A DNA stretch of 64,000 nt from Sulfurimonas sp. (GCF_026991475.1 NZ_JALXBK010000107.1:1-64000), one strand, 5' to 3'. Numbered from the stretch's first letter, positions 30,831 through 42,406 are shown. Numbers and translations are program-made. Notes: generated by a model not told the origin, from the sequence alone.

Positions 30831-31234
30831 TGTTGAAATATATTGCAATAGACTTGGGACTTAAACGCATTGGTCTTGCATATTCAGCACATAAAGATAT
30901 AGTAACTCCCCTAAACGCAGTGATACGAAAAAACCGTAATCAAGCTTCAAGTGAGGTGAAAAAAGTCATAGATGAATGGGAAGTGGATGTTGTAGTCGTG
31001 GGTATACCGTTAGGCGGAAGTAGTGAAGATGAGATGCGAAGACGCATTGCACACTTTATGAATCTTGTGGATTTCAAAGGCGAAGTCTTTTACCAAGATG
31101 AGGCAGGTAGTTCTCTTGAAGCTGAAAATATGATGAAAGGCGAAATAAAGTACATTCGTGATGGACGTGTGGATTCCATCTCTGCTATGGTCATCTTACA
31201 ACGATTTTTACAACAAAAAAAGATTGTTTGTTGA
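30830..31234 (+). CDS. ruvX: RuvX/YqgF family protein
   Basis: YIAIDLGLKRIGLAYS, VVGIPLGG, YQDEAGSSLEAE. Start GTG 30830 overlapping the mnmE stop. Confidence 0.88.
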   Translation: MLKYIAIDLGLKRIGLAYSAHKDIVTPLNAVIRKNRNQASSEVKKVIDEWEVDVVVVGIPLGGSSEDEMRRRIAHFMNLVDFKGEVFYQDEAGSSLEAENMMKGEIKYIRDGRVDSISAMVILQRFLQQKKIVC

Positions 31235-31258
31235 AATTGTAAAGATGATAGATATTGA

Positions 31259-31996
31259 CTATTTTCCCAAAATAAAGAGGTTATTGCTTTTTGCAGTAGC
31301 CTGAGTAAATCTCTCTTTGAGTTCTCTATCATAAGTCAGTAAAAAGACATTTGCATTTTTAAGTGCTAACTCTTCAAATGTCTGTAGTAAAATGTCATCT
31401 GCTACATTTTTTCCATGTTCACATTTTGTAAAATTAAAAGAGTGCAGCGTTTTTGAATAGTCATAAAGATTTGCTTCCCATTCTGCTTTTTTGAGGTATA
31501 GCGAATCTGGATTTGCTGCAAGATAGATATGTGCATCATCGATTTCGTAGGGTTCTATAATATCATTAAAAATAGAAGCGATGTTGGAAAAATTTTCTAT
31601 ATCCCAAAAAAGATAATTTTTATCTGTTTTAGATTTATGCTTTTTATTGATAAGTTTAAGGCGTTTTGTGATGTTAAAGCTACTGTAGGCTGTGTCATTT
31701 ATTAGTAATATTGCGCGTTTGAGCTTCTGTGCATCGTTGGTATTAAACCCTAGTATTTCCCCGAGTTCTATATAAAAATCCAAATTCAACAACTCTTTTT
31801 GTGATGCACCTTTTTGATAGTTCCTTAGTTTTAATAATTTTGATTTTGTAAAAAGAAGGGCTATGCTCATTTTTTCATGGTTTGCGTAGGCTTGTTTAAC
31901 TCGAAAAAAAATATCTTTAGCTTCAGTGGTATCTGGAAATTCAATAGAGCCTCTGTATCGGTACTCTATTGAAATTTTTTGTCTATTTATAGACAT
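31259..31996 (-). CDS. NYN/PIN-like nuclease-domain protein (tentative)
   Basis: NYLFWDIENFSNIASIF with GKNVADDILLQTFEELALKNANVFLLTYDRELKERF. Confidence 0.5.
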   Translation of the reverse strand: MSINRQKISIEYRYRGSIEFPDTTEAKDIFFRVKQAYANHEKMSIALLFTKSKLLKLRNYQKGASQKELLNLDFYIELGEILGFNTNDAQKLKRAILLINDTAYSSFNITKRLKLINKKHKSKTDKNYLFWDIENFSNIASIFNDIIEPYEIDDAHIYLAANPDSLYLKKAEWEANLYDYSKTLHSFNFTKCEHGKNVADDILLQTFEELALKNANVFLLTYDRELKERFTQATAKSNNLFILGK

Positions 31997-32637
31997 TTAA
32001 AAAACTCTGCAGCCTCTTCTTCATCATCGCTTAGATTATCTTTTGAGTAGAGAGGATTCTCTTGTATCATCTTTTTAATTTTTTCGTGGCAGTAAGTAAA
32101 GAGAACTTTTTGTGCCTCTTCATCATCAGCTAAAAAACCAAGACCACTAAACTGGTACGGTTCTTCTTGTTCAATACATAAAAGCGTGCCACTACACTCT
32201 GTTTCGAGTATTTCCACTAAATTTCTGTAACTTATATCAAATTCTGTTGCATTCCATCCAATATCTTCAAGCGCTGCGTTTGCAAACTTATCGACCCCAT
32301 CGCCTGTCGTGTCATCATAAGATGCACGAGGTGTATTTACTTTTATTAGCTCTTGCCAGTTTGAAAATGCTTTAAGTAGAACTCTATCATCATCTTCTAC
32401 AACTTGATAGTTGTCTCCTAAAATTTCGTTAAGAGTTTTTGGTTTAGTTGGAGTCAGTGCATTAGTAGCTTGGGGAGTATGCGCTCCTTTGTAGATTAAA
32501 ATCTCTTTGTCTGCAAAGGGTGCAAATTTTATTTTACCTTTAATATTAATTGCAAACTCTTTTGTTGTGTTGATTGCGTTTAGCAGTTCTTGTCTATTTA
32601 CAGTAATAATCTCTTTAAACAGGTTGAATTTTTTCAT
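31987..32637 (-). CDS. Conserved hypothetical protein coupled to the NYN-like gene
   Basis: 216-aa ORF, stop overlaps start of the downstream gene. Confidence 0.5.
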   Translation of the reverse strand: MKKFNLFKEIITVNRQELLNAINTTKEFAINIKGKIKFAPFADKEILIYKGAHTPQATNALTPTKPKTLNEILGDNYQVVEDDDRVLLKAFSNWQELIKVNTPRASYDDTTGDGVDKFANAALEDIGWNATEFDISYRNLVEILETECSGTLLCIEQEEPYQFSGLGFLADDEEAQKVLFTYCHEKIKKMIQENPLYSKDNLSDDEEEAAEFFKCL

Positions 32638-32741
32638 GATTGCCTCGAATTTTTTCCATATTATACAGAGAATGAAATTAAGCGAAGAGATTTCTAAAAA
32701 CTTCTAAGCTTACTCTAATAATAATTTTACCAAAACTTTAG

Positions 32742-33817
<1,076 letters not shown>

Positions 33818-33845
33818 GATTAGTTTTTTTATGGTATAATTTTGT

Positions 33846-33939
33846 TTTATACAAGAGGTCTCCTTATGTATCTGTGATTGATTACCACAGTTATTGAGAT
33901 GTAAAGGGTAGCTGGATTTTTCAGTTACCCTTTTTTTTT
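33846..33939 (+). ncRNA. Candidate small RNA between ilvC and bioD
   Basis: TATAAT 33835..33840, hairpin CTGTG(33872..33876)/CACAG(33886..33890), then intrinsic terminator. Extent approximate. Confidence 0.35.
33903..33939 (+). terminator. Intrinsic terminator
   Basis: AAAGGGTAgCTG-gattttt-CAGtTACCCTTT followed by T-run. Confidence 0.8.
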
Positions 33940-34119
33940 GCTAAATTTTTAGTGGGTTGTGTTGGGAGGGATTTCAATACAAGGAAAACTTTTTGTATGA
34001 AAAATTGGTACTAATCATGCTAATTTTGATGTTTGTATTTAGCATTCGTCTTTATTAGCAAAAAAGAGGGCTTAATCACCCCTCTTGATTAGTGCTACAA
34101 TCTATTAAAAAAGAAAAAT

Positions 34120-34767
34120 ATGGTAAAGCGAATATTTATAACTGCTACAAATACTGATATAGGCAAAACATATACTACCATCAAAATGTTACGAGAGTAT
34201 GCTTCTAAGGGCTTGCGTGTTGGGGCTATTAAACTGGTAGAAACGGGTGTTGTTTCTGGCGTTTACCCTGATGGTGATTTGCTTTTATCTACTTTAAAAG
34301 AGCTAAACGCAGAATGTTTAGATTTAGAGATTACAGATGTTGTTCCCCTCTCTTATGAACTCCCTGCTGCACCCTATATCGCTTCTGGTGCTGCTATGCT
34401 TGATTTTGATACGCTTACATCTGCGATAGAGAAGATGGAGGAGCGTTGTGATGTTTTGCTTCTTGAAGGTGCTGGCGGACTTTTGGTTCCTCTTGATTAC
34501 AGTTTTATGATGATAGATCTTATTGGATTTTTTAATGCTTCTGCGCTTCTTGTAACTCACTGCTCTCTTGGTTGTATAAATGATACACTGCTAAGTCTGC
34601 AGGCTCTTGAGCAAAAGAATATTAATAGTGTACTTGCGTTTAACTGCCGTGATAATGACGAAAATTTTGCAAAAGTAAGTGAGCCTTATTTTATAAAAAA
34701 GCAACAAGAAGTTTTAAAAGTAGATAAGGACATTGACACAATTTGTGATGTCCTGTATAATCTCTAA
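34120..34767 (+). CDS. bioD: ATP-dependent dethiobiotin synthetase
   Basis: RIFITATNTDIGKTYTTIKML, KLVETG, LLLEGAGGLLVPL. Confidence 0.92.
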   Translation: MVKRIFITATNTDIGKTYTTIKMLREYASKGLRVGAIKLVETGVVSGVYPDGDLLLSTLKELNAECLDLEITDVVPLSYELPAAPYIASGAAMLDFDTLTSAIEKMEERCDVLLLEGAGGLLVPLDYSFMMIDLIGFFNASALLVTHCSLGCINDTLLSLQALEQKNINSVLAFNCRDNDENFAKVSEPYFIKKQQEVLKVDKDIDTICDVLYNL

Positions 34768-34788
34768 AATATTTGATAGGATTGTGAT

Positions 34789-35658
34789 ATGCAGCATTTA
34801 ATTCGTACAGATGACTTTAGTGTAGAAGAGATAGAAGCGCTTTTAGAAGATGCAAAGCGATTTAGTGATGGGCATTTTGAAAGAATTTTACAAGATAAAA
34901 TTATTATTACACTTTTTTTTGAGAACTCCACTCGTACAAAAAGCTCTTTTGAAATAGCAGCGAAGCGTCTTGGTGCAGAAATAGTTCATCTTGATGTGGC
35001 AAAGAGTTCAACCAAAAAAGGTGAAACGCTTGTAGATACCGCGATGAATCTTGATGCTATGGGCCCTCATGCTATTATTGTGCGTCATCAAAATGCAGGT
35101 GTTCCTAAAATTTTATCAAAACATACAAAAGCTAGCATTGTAAACGCAGGAGATGGCGCACATGCTCACCCTTCACAAGCACTTCTTGATTTATATACAC
35201 TTAAAGAACATTTTGGAGATGTGAGTGGTAAAAAGATTGCTATAGTGGGTGACATAAAAAATTCCCGTGTTGCAAACTCTAATATTGAACTCTTAACTCG
35301 TTTTGGAATGGAGGTCATTCTTGTCGCTCCACCTCATTTCTTGCCAAAAACTTCACTGCGTTTTACACATTACATCGAAGATATTATTGATGAAGTGGAT
35401 GCTATTATGAGTCTACGAACACAAACAGAGAGACACTCCTCTCAAAGTTATGCCTCTTTGAAAGATTATGCGAGTGATTTTTGTATTACAGAAGAGTTAG
35501 TGGGCAACAGAGACATCATACTTCTGCATCCTGGGCCAGTGCATAGAAATATAGACATCTCTGATGTTATGCTTGAAGATCCAAGATGTAAGGTTTTAGA
35601 ACAAGTGACAAATGGTGTAAATATTCGTATGGCTATTTTAAAAAAGCTTATTGCTTAA
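34789..35658 (+). CDS. pyrB: Aspartate carbamoyltransferase catalytic subunit
   Basis: [55 protein letters not shown]. Confidence 0.95.
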   Translation: MQHLIRTDDFSVEEIEALLEDAKRFSDGHFERILQDKIIITLFFENSTRTKSSFEIAAKRLGAEIVHLDVAKSSTKKGETLVDTAMNLDAMGPHAIIVRHQNAGVPKILSKHTKASIVNAGDGAHAHPSQALLDLYTLKEHFGDVSGKKIAIVGDIKNSRVANSNIELLTRFGMEVILVAPPHFLPKTSLRFTHYIEDIIDEVDAIMSLRTQTERHSSQSYASLKDYASDFCITEELVGNRDIILLHPGPVHRNIDISDVMLEDPRCKVLEQVTNGVNIRMAILKKLIA

Positions 35659-35667
35659 AAGAGTCCA

Positions 35668-36606
35668 ATGAGTTTCGAGCGGATTAACTCTCTAGCATCA
35701 AAAAGAGAGCCTTTTTTATTTATTAGTGATTTTGAGGCGAAAAATATTGAAGTTATTCCTCTTAATGAGTTAGAGAGTGAAGATGTAGAGTTTACAATTG
35801 ATGCAAATTATATTGTATCTGAGCATCCCCATCGACTGCGTTTAAGAGCTATAGATTTTGTAGAGTACAAAAAGAAATTTGATTATGTTATTGAAAAAAT
35901 AAAATCAGGGGAGACTTACCTTTTAAATCTCACCCAAGAGACACCACTTGAGAAGAATCTCTCTTTAAAGGAGATGTACACACTTGCAAATGCACACTAT
36001 AAGTTACGCTATAAAGATGAGTTTACCTGCTTCTCTCCTGAAACGTTTATTCATATTCAAGGTGATACAATAGCAACTTTTCCTATGAAGGGGACTATTG
36101 ACTCTTCTATTAAAAATGCTAAAGAGAAGATTTTAGCAGATGAAAAAGAGATGGCAGAGCATGTTATGATAGTGGACTTATTACGAAATGATCTCTCAAT
36201 AGTTGCAAAAGAGGTACAAGTTGAAAAATTTCGCTATATTACAAAGATAGATGCAGGCGAGAAAAAACTACTCCAAGTAAGTTCTAAAATAAGTGCAAAA
36301 CTAGCACAAGATTGGCATGAACACTTGGGTGATATTTTGAAATCTTTGCTTCCTGCTGGAAGTATCAGTGGAACACCAAAAAAGAGTACGCTCAAAATTA
36401 TTAAAGAGATTGAAGGGTATGAGCGAAAATTTTTTAGTGGGGTTTTTGGTATTTATGATGGAAAATCATTTGATAGTGGCGTGATGATACGCTTTATAGA
36501 AAAAAGAGAAGAGAAGTTTTTTTACAAAAGTGGCGGTGGTGTAACGCTTGATAGTAGCGCAGAATCAGAGTATCAAGAGATGTTAGATAAAATATATTTG
36601 CCATAA
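35668..36606 (+). CDS. pabB: Aminodeoxychorismate synthase component I family
   Basis: IKSGETYLLNLTQETPL, FPMKGTID, HVMIVDLLRNDLSIVA, LPAGSISGTPKKSTLKII, GVFGIYDG. Confidence 0.88.
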   Translation: MSFERINSLASKREPFLFISDFEAKNIEVIPLNELESEDVEFTIDANYIVSEHPHRLRLRAIDFVEYKKKFDYVIEKIKSGETYLLNLTQETPLEKNLSLKEMYTLANAHYKLRYKDEFTCFSPETFIHIQGDTIATFPMKGTIDSSIKNAKEKILADEKEMAEHVMIVDLLRNDLSIVAKEVQVEKFRYITKIDAGEKKLLQVSSKISAKLAQDWHEHLGDILKSLLPAGSISGTPKKSTLKIIKEIEGYERKFFSGVFGIYDGKSFDSGVMIRFIEKREEKFFYKSGGGVTLDSSAESEYQEMLDKIYLP

Positions 36607-36617
36607 GGAAGAGTAGA

Positions 36618-37928
36618 GTGAGTATTCAAGAGAATTTTTTTACAAGTGGTTGGCACTTCGTGGATGATGATGCATTAAAAAATAGATTTCAGATGATGAA
36701 TATTGCTATTGTTTTATCATCAATTGCTGTTCTGTATGGGGTATTTATAAATTTTTTAGTAAGAGATAATCATGCATTGGGAAGTTTTGAATTTCTTCTT
36801 TTTTGTATAAATATCTGTTTACTATTTCTATTGCGAAAAGATAAACAGTTTTATAATCTTGTTTCTACACTGGCAACAACTCAATTTTCTATTTTACTTA
36901 TTTTATTGGTTTATATAAGCACCCCTGAAGATATGAAGCTTCTCTGGTTTTTCACCTATCCGATTGTAATGCTCTATATGCCTAAAATTAAAATTTTCTT
37001 TGTTTGGTTTTTCTTTTTGATTTTTATGATTCTGCTGGCACCCTTACAGCCATTTATTGCTATACACTATACATTCTTTCAGCTTTTTTATTTTACCTTT
37101 GTTCTGGTAATTGTGAGTATAATTGTCTATTTTTATAAAAGAAGAATGGAAGAAGCCCATTCTACTATTTTGTCACAACAAAATATTTTAAAAAAACAAC
37201 TTGAGGAGTTGAAACAAAAAGATAAGCTACTTACAATTCAGTCTAAACAGGCAGTAATGGGTGAAATGATAAGTATGATAGCGCATCAGTGGAGACAGCC
37301 TCTCTCGAGTGTCACGCTTAATATCTCAAATTTTCAGGTAAAACGGGCACTAAACGTAAAGCTGAGTGACGAAGAACTTGACAGGGTGTTAAATAATATA
37401 AGTGATACCGCCGTCTATCTCTCAGATACCATAAATGATTTTCAGACCTATTTTAATCCTCAAAAAGAGCTAAAGAAAATAGATGTTATAAATTTAGTAA
37501 AAAGGGTCATTAATTTTACTTTGCCAAGAGTGAAAGATACGAATATTGAAATAAAAATTGATGTAGAAAAACCAATAATTATTACAACATATGTAAATGA
37601 AATAATTCAGGTACTGCTAAATATTCTAAATAACGCAATAGATGAGTTTATAGCGATGAAAGTTCAAACTCCTAAAGTTGTTGTTCGGATTTTAAATGAG
37701 GAAGATAATGTTCTTATTGAAGTGCATGATAATGCTGGTGGTATTGATGAAAATAATATTGAATCTATTTTTGAGCCTTATTTTAGTACAAAAGGAAAAA
37801 ATGGAACAGGTTTAGGTCTTTATATGTCCCAGATGATAATGCAGAAGCAGTTTCATACCCATATTGAAGTTTTTTCTAAGGATGGTTCGACGGTCTTTAA
37901 AATTAGAGTTCCAAAAACACTATCTTAG
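36618..37928 (+). CDS. Membrane sensor histidine kinase
   Basis: Multi-TM N-terminus; MGEMISMIAHQWRQPLSSVTLNIS H-box; IQVLLNILNNAIDEF, GTGLGLYMSQMIMQ. Confidence 0.9.
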   Translation: MSIQENFFTSGWHFVDDDALKNRFQMMNIAIVLSSIAVLYGVFINFLVRDNHALGSFEFLLFCINICLLFLLRKDKQFYNLVSTLATTQFSILLILLVYISTPEDMKLLWFFTYPIVMLYMPKIKIFFVWFFFLIFMILLAPLQPFIAIHYTFFQLFYFTFVLVIVSIIVYFYKRRMEEAHSTILSQQNILKKQLEELKQKDKLLTIQSKQAVMGEMISMIAHQWRQPLSSVTLNISNFQVKRALNVKLSDEELDRVLNNISDTAVYLSDTINDFQTYFNPQKELKKIDVINLVKRVINFTLPRVKDTNIEIKIDVEKPIIITTYVNEIIQVLLNILNNAIDEFIAMKVQTPKVVVRILNEEDNVLIEVHDNAGGIDENNIESIFEPYFSTKGKNGTGLGLYMSQMIMQKQFHTHIEVFSKDGSTVFKIRVPKTLS

Positions 37929-37977
37929 TTTTATATTTATTGGGTTATAATAATTAAAAATTAAGGACGATTGATAA

Positions 37978-38961
37978 ATGTATATAGAAGATTTGAAGTT
38001 TTCACTTTGGGCAGATTTTATTGAAAGAGATTATCTTGAAAATGAATTTAAAGAGTTAATAGAGAAAAAAATTGTAAATGGAGCTACTTCAAATCCGGCA
38101 ATATTTAAAAATGCCATTTTAAGTTCACCTGCATATAAACAACAGTTGTCCTCTTTAGATGCGACGCTATCTGCAAAAGAAAAATATGAAGCAGTCGCTA
38201 TATTTGATATTCAAAAAGCAGCTGATGTTCTTGAACCTTTATATAAAAAAGGTGATGACGGGTATGTTAGCATCGAAGTGGATCCTTTTCTTTGTGATGA
38301 TGCTGTGGCGACGGTGGCAGAGGGTAAGCGTCTTTTTAAGGCAATTGAGCGAAAAAATGTAATGATAAAAGTACCTGCTACAGATGCTGGTTATATTGCA
38401 ATGGAAGAGTTAATCGCTGTAGGCATACCTGTAAACGCAACGCTTATATTTAAAAAGGAGCAGGCACTGAGCTGTGCCACTGCGTTTACAAGAGGAATAA
38501 CGAAAGCTGGTAAAAGTGTGGATAGTGTAATAAGTATATTTGTGAGTAGAATTGACCGTGCTATTGATGCAATATTACAAGAAAAAGGTCTACCAACGGC
38601 ACTTACTGGTATCTATAACACTGCCTTGATATACGAAGCGATAGAAGCACTAAAAGTTCCTCGTTGCAGGGCTCTTTTTGCTAGTACAGGTGTAAAAGAC
38701 GACTCGTTACCTCCTTACTATTATGTGGAACAACTTTTAGCGTACAATACAGTAAATACAGCACCTATTGCCACAATAAAAGCATTTGATAAAGATGCAA
38801 AAAAAGATAAAGCACTGCCTATCTCTATTGAAGTTATAGAGTCTCATTTTAAAAATATACAAGCAGCAGGTATTAATTTAGATGAGGTGCTAAATAAGCA
38901 GATAGAAGATGGATTAGAGGCATTTAAAGATGCATTTAAGGAAATATTGGAGGCATTATGA
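37978..38961 (+). CDS. tal: Transaldolase
   Basis: IVNGATSNPAIFKNAIL, NVMIKVPATDAGYIAMEEL, GIPVNATLIF, SVISIFVSRIDRAID. Confidence 0.92.
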   Translation: MYIEDLKFSLWADFIERDYLENEFKELIEKKIVNGATSNPAIFKNAILSSPAYKQQLSSLDATLSAKEKYEAVAIFDIQKAADVLEPLYKKGDDGYVSIEVDPFLCDDAVATVAEGKRLFKAIERKNVMIKVPATDAGYIAMEELIAVGIPVNATLIFKKEQALSCATAFTRGITKAGKSVDSVISIFVSRIDRAIDAILQEKGLPTALTGIYNTALIYEAIEALKVPRCRALFASTGVKDDSLPPYYYVEQLLAYNTVNTAPIATIKAFDKDAKKDKALPISIEVIESHFKNIQAAGINLDEVLNKQIEDGLEAFKDAFKEILEAL

Positions 38962-40124
38962 ATGTTGAAGTAGATGTGAGTAAACTTACTTTTGAAGAGT
39001 TGAAAAAGGTAAGAGCACACCTGAAAAAGATGATTGAAGTTGGAGGAAGTGACCTTCATATAAAAGCAAACTCCGTAATCCGTGCTCGTATAAATGGTGA
39101 GATAAAACAGTTTTCTGGTGGTATTCTCTCAAAAGAGGATGCACTTACTTTTGCCAAGGAACTTTTACGCGGAAGATTTGCTGAATTTGTAGAAAAGAAA
39201 GAGCTAGACCTAGTTTATCCTTTTGATGAAAATAACCGTTTTCGTGTTAATATCTTTTTTCAAATGGAAGGGGTTTCTGCAGTTTTTCGTGTTATTCCCG
39301 TTAAAATACCAAGTGCCCAAGAGTTGCATCTTCCTGACGTTGTAAAAGATTTTGCATTTAAAGAGAGAGGCTTGGTTCTTGTTACTGGTGTAACAGGAAG
39401 TGGAAAATCAACGACTTTAGCATGTTTGGTGAATTCTATTAATCTTACTCGTAAAAAGCATATTATTACCATTGAAGATCCGATTGAATTTGTCCATAAA
39501 GATAGGGGATGCATTATAAACCAGCGCTCAGTTGGACAAGATACGAACTCATTTGGTGCTGCACTTCGTGCTGCACTTCGTGAAGACCCTGACATTATTC
39601 TTGTAGGAGAAATGAGGGATAGAGAGACGATAAATCTAGCGTTGCATGCAGCTGATACTGGACATCTGGTTTTTTCTACTTTACATACAATTGATGCAAA
39701 AGAGACGGTGAACCGTATTATTGCGCAATTCCCAACGGATGAGCAAAACCGCGTGCGTATGTCACTAGCAGGTGTATTGCAGGGTGTTATATCTCAGCGG
39801 CTTATTCCAACTGTTGATGGAAAGAGACGTGCTGCTATGGAAGTACTTGTACGAACTCCTACGATTGAAAAACTTATTATGGAAAATCGAGATTATGAAA
39901 TACGAGATGTAATTGAAGCCGGAAAAGAGCATTATAAATCACAAAGTTTTGATCAGGCTATTTTAGACCTTTATAATGAGGGTGTTATATCTAGGAAACA
40001 GGCACTAGACAATGCTACAAGTGCATCTGATTTGGAGCTTAAAATCAATGGACTTACAAGTGGAGCAATGTCAGAAAATGTTACTCTTGAAATAAATGAT
40101 AATGATATTTTTGATTTAAAGTAG
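38958..40124 (+). CDS. pilT: Type IV pilus retraction ATPase PilT family
   Basis: VGGSDLHIKANS, LVTGVTGSGKSTTLACLVNSIN, EDPIEFVH, AALREDPDIILVGEMRDRETI, HTGHLVFSTLHT-like region. Confidence 0.92.
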   Translation: MNVEVDVSKLTFEELKKVRAHLKKMIEVGGSDLHIKANSVIRARINGEIKQFSGGILSKEDALTFAKELLRGRFAEFVEKKELDLVYPFDENNRFRVNIFFQMEGVSAVFRVIPVKIPSAQELHLPDVVKDFAFKERGLVLVTGVTGSGKSTTLACLVNSINLTRKKHIITIEDPIEFVHKDRGCIINQRSVGQDTNSFGAALRAALREDPDIILVGEMRDRETINLALHAADTGHLVFSTLHTIDAKETVNRIIAQFPTDEQNRVRMSLAGVLQGVISQRLIPTVDGKRRAAMEVLVRTPTIEKLIMENRDYEIRDVIEAGKEHYKSQSFDQAILDLYNEGVISRKQALDNATSASDLELKINGLTSGAMSENVTLEINDNDIFDLK

Positions 40125-40180
40125 AAATTAATTAAAATTAAGATAATATTGCGTCTATTTTAAAAAACAAAGGACTTCAT

Positions 40181-40717
40181 ATGTTAGAAGGTATAGTTAG
40201 AGAGAGTATTGGCAAAAAGGGCACAAAAGCACTTCGCCGTGATGGTTATCTAATTGCGAATATTTACGGAAAAGGGCTTGAAAATATCAATGCTGCGTTT
40301 AAAGATAATGAGTATATCCGTGCTGTTCGTAATAAAGAGACATTGGCGTTTCCAGTTTCAATTAATGGAAATGAAATGAATGTTGTAGTTCAATCATATG
40401 AGTCACACGCTGTTACAGGAAAACTTTTACATGTAGATTTAATGGTAGCACAACCAGGTCTTACAACTCACTATATGGTTCCAGTTGAAGCTGTTGGTGA
40501 AGCTATTGGACTTAAAAATAAAGGGCTTCTTAATATTGCAAAAAGACGATTAAGAGTAAAAGCAAAAATTGAAGATCTTCCAAAAACAATTGCTATTGAT
40601 GTAACTGATATGGATGTTGGAGATTCTAAACTTATTCGTGATATTGATGCAACTGAAAATGTTACATTTACAGATTCAGATCGTGTATCTGTACTAAGTA
40701 TCATTAAAGCTAAGTAG
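40181..40717 (+). CDS. rplY: 50S ribosomal protein L25/general stress protein Ctc
   Basis: KGTKALRRDGYLIANIYGKG, PVEAVGEAIGLKNKGLL. Confidence 0.92.
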   Translation: MLEGIVRESIGKKGTKALRRDGYLIANIYGKGLENINAAFKDNEYIRAVRNKETLAFPVSINGNEMNVVVQSYESHAVTGKLLHVDLMVAQPGLTTHYMVPVEAVGEAIGLKNKGLLNIAKRRLRVKAKIEDLPKTIAIDVTDMDVGDSKLIRDIDATENVTFTDSDRVSVLSIIKAK

Positions 40718-40723
40718 TTAAAT

Positions 40724-41272
40724 ATGTTAATAGTTGGACTAGGGAACCCTGGTTCCGACTATGCAAATACGCGTCACAATATTGGTTTTATGGTTCTTGA
40801 TGCATTTATTAAACGCAAGGCAGCAATAAAACTCTCTTCTTCATCTTTTAAAGGTGAACTCTATAAATTTCAAAATCATTTTTTATTAAAACCATCGACA
40901 TATATGAATCTCTCTGGTGAATCAGTTGTAAAAGTGAAAAATTTTTACAAAATTGAAGATGTTGTTGTAATACATGATGATTTAGATCTTCCATTTGGAA
41001 CGCTGCGTTTCAAAAAAGGTGGTGGGCATGGTGGTCACAATGGACTCAAATCTATTGATGCTCATATATCAAAAGAGTATATTCGTGTTCGACTTGGTAT
41101 TGGTAAACCTGAACATAAGGGTGAAGTTGTCTCATATGTTTTAGGTGAATTTAGCCAAGAACAGTTAGAAAAACTTCCTGCATTAATAGAACATACTTGT
41201 GACTCTTTGGACTTTTTACTTACACACTCCTTAGAAGATACTCGGGCAAAATACTCAATTAAGGTCTCTTAG
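40724..41272 (+). CDS. pth: Peptidyl-tRNA hydrolase
   Basis: LIVGLGNPGSDYANTRHNIGFMVLD, LKPSTYMNLSGESV, VIHDDLDLPFG, GGGHGGHNGLKSI. Confidence 0.97.
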   Translation: MLIVGLGNPGSDYANTRHNIGFMVLDAFIKRKAAIKLSSSSFKGELYKFQNHFLLKPSTYMNLSGESVVKVKNFYKIEDVVVIHDDLDLPFGTLRFKKGGGHGGHNGLKSIDAHISKEYIRVRLGIGKPEHKGEVVSYVLGEFSQEQLEKLPALIEHTCDSLDFLLTHSLEDTRAKYSIKVS

Positions 41273-41274
41273 CA

Positions 41275-42348
41275 ATGTTAGAATTTAACTATATTGCACT
41301 CCATTATATAAAATATTTTCTTATTATTTTACTTGCATTGACACTCTTTTTTGTCGGTTTTGATTATATGGGAAACAGTGCAAAACTCTCGATTTCAGCC
41401 AACCTTTTACTCATTTATCTTGTTTATAAAGCATTTTTTGCCATAGATATGTTACTTCCTCTTGCTCTTGTGTTTGGAATGATCTCTACAAAAATATTTC
41501 TTATTCGCTCAAATGCGCTTGTTTCATTCTACTCTTTAGGTTATTCAAGGGTAGATGTTTTACGTCCTTTTGTTGTTGTTTCCGTTTCAATTACCTTACT
41601 CTTTATTTCACTCCATGGTTGGTCAAAATTTGCACGAGCAGATGAGTTTTCTAACAACATTAGAAGTACACAACAATATCTTAATCCCACAAAAGATCTT
41701 TTCTTTGCTTATAAAGGTAAATATGTCTATTTTGAAGAGCTATTACCACTGCAGGAAAAGGCAATTGGTATTCGTGTTTTTAGTGTAAAAAACAACTCTC
41801 TTAAGTCAATTTTGGAAGCAAAATCAGCGAGTTATAGGGGAAATGCTTGGCAAATTAAAAAAGCAGATATTATTACAAAACCAGACAATATGACTTTTTC
41901 ATCTCATGGAATTAAGCTAAACGCAGCTAAAAATTTAGAGATATTAAAGGGATTTAGGCCTAAAATGCTTGATCAAGTGTATGAGGGAAAGGTCAATTTT
42001 ACAATTAAAAATGCCATTGATGCCATTTTACTTTTAGATCATCAAAATATTGATACAAGTACAATTAAAGGTGCTCTTTACAAGATATTTGTTTACCCAT
42101 TCTTTGCTCCTTTATTGATTATTATTATATTCTTTTTTGTTCCAATGAGTGTTCGATTTTTAAATGTTTCACTCTTTAGTTTTGGGGCAATTTTATCCAC
42201 TTTGCTAATTTGGGGTGTATTATTCGCATTAATAGAACTCTCTATTAATAAAACAATACCAAGTGAAGTAGGAGTGATTTTGCCTATAATTTTACTTGGA
42301 TTAGTGGCTGCATGGCAATGGCATCGTCATAGAAAACCTACTACCTAG
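41275..42348 (+). CDS. LptF/LptG family permease
   Basis: Multi-TM LptF/G family pattern: LPLALVFGMISTKIFLIRSNALVSFYSLGYSRVDVLRPF. Confidence 0.85.
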   Translation: MLEFNYIALHYIKYFLIILLALTLFFVGFDYMGNSAKLSISANLLLIYLVYKAFFAIDMLLPLALVFGMISTKIFLIRSNALVSFYSLGYSRVDVLRPFVVVSVSITLLFISLHGWSKFARADEFSNNIRSTQQYLNPTKDLFFAYKGKYVYFEELLPLQEKAIGIRVFSVKNNSLKSILEAKSASYRGNAWQIKKADIITKPDNMTFSSHGIKLNAAKNLEILKGFRPKMLDQVYEGKVNFTIKNAIDAILLLDHQNIDTSTIKGALYKIFVYPFFAPLLIIIIFFFVPMSVRFLNVSLFSFGAILSTLLIWGVLFALIELSINKTIPSEVGVILPIILLGLVAAWQWHRHRKPTT

Positions 42349-42406
42349 TCAGGCACTTATAAGCACATTTTAGTTAAAATCAATAAAAAAGATTTGGAAT
42401 TTTAAT

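Noticed and set aside
36650-36668. TGGCAC sequence as sigma54 promoter
   Set aside because: Inside the histidine-kinase coding sequence and lacks a properly spaced TTGC element.
39559-39590. Direct repeat GCTGCACTTCGT x2 in pilT
   Set aside because: Encodes the conserved AALRAALRED segment of PilT-family ATPases; protein constraint explains it.
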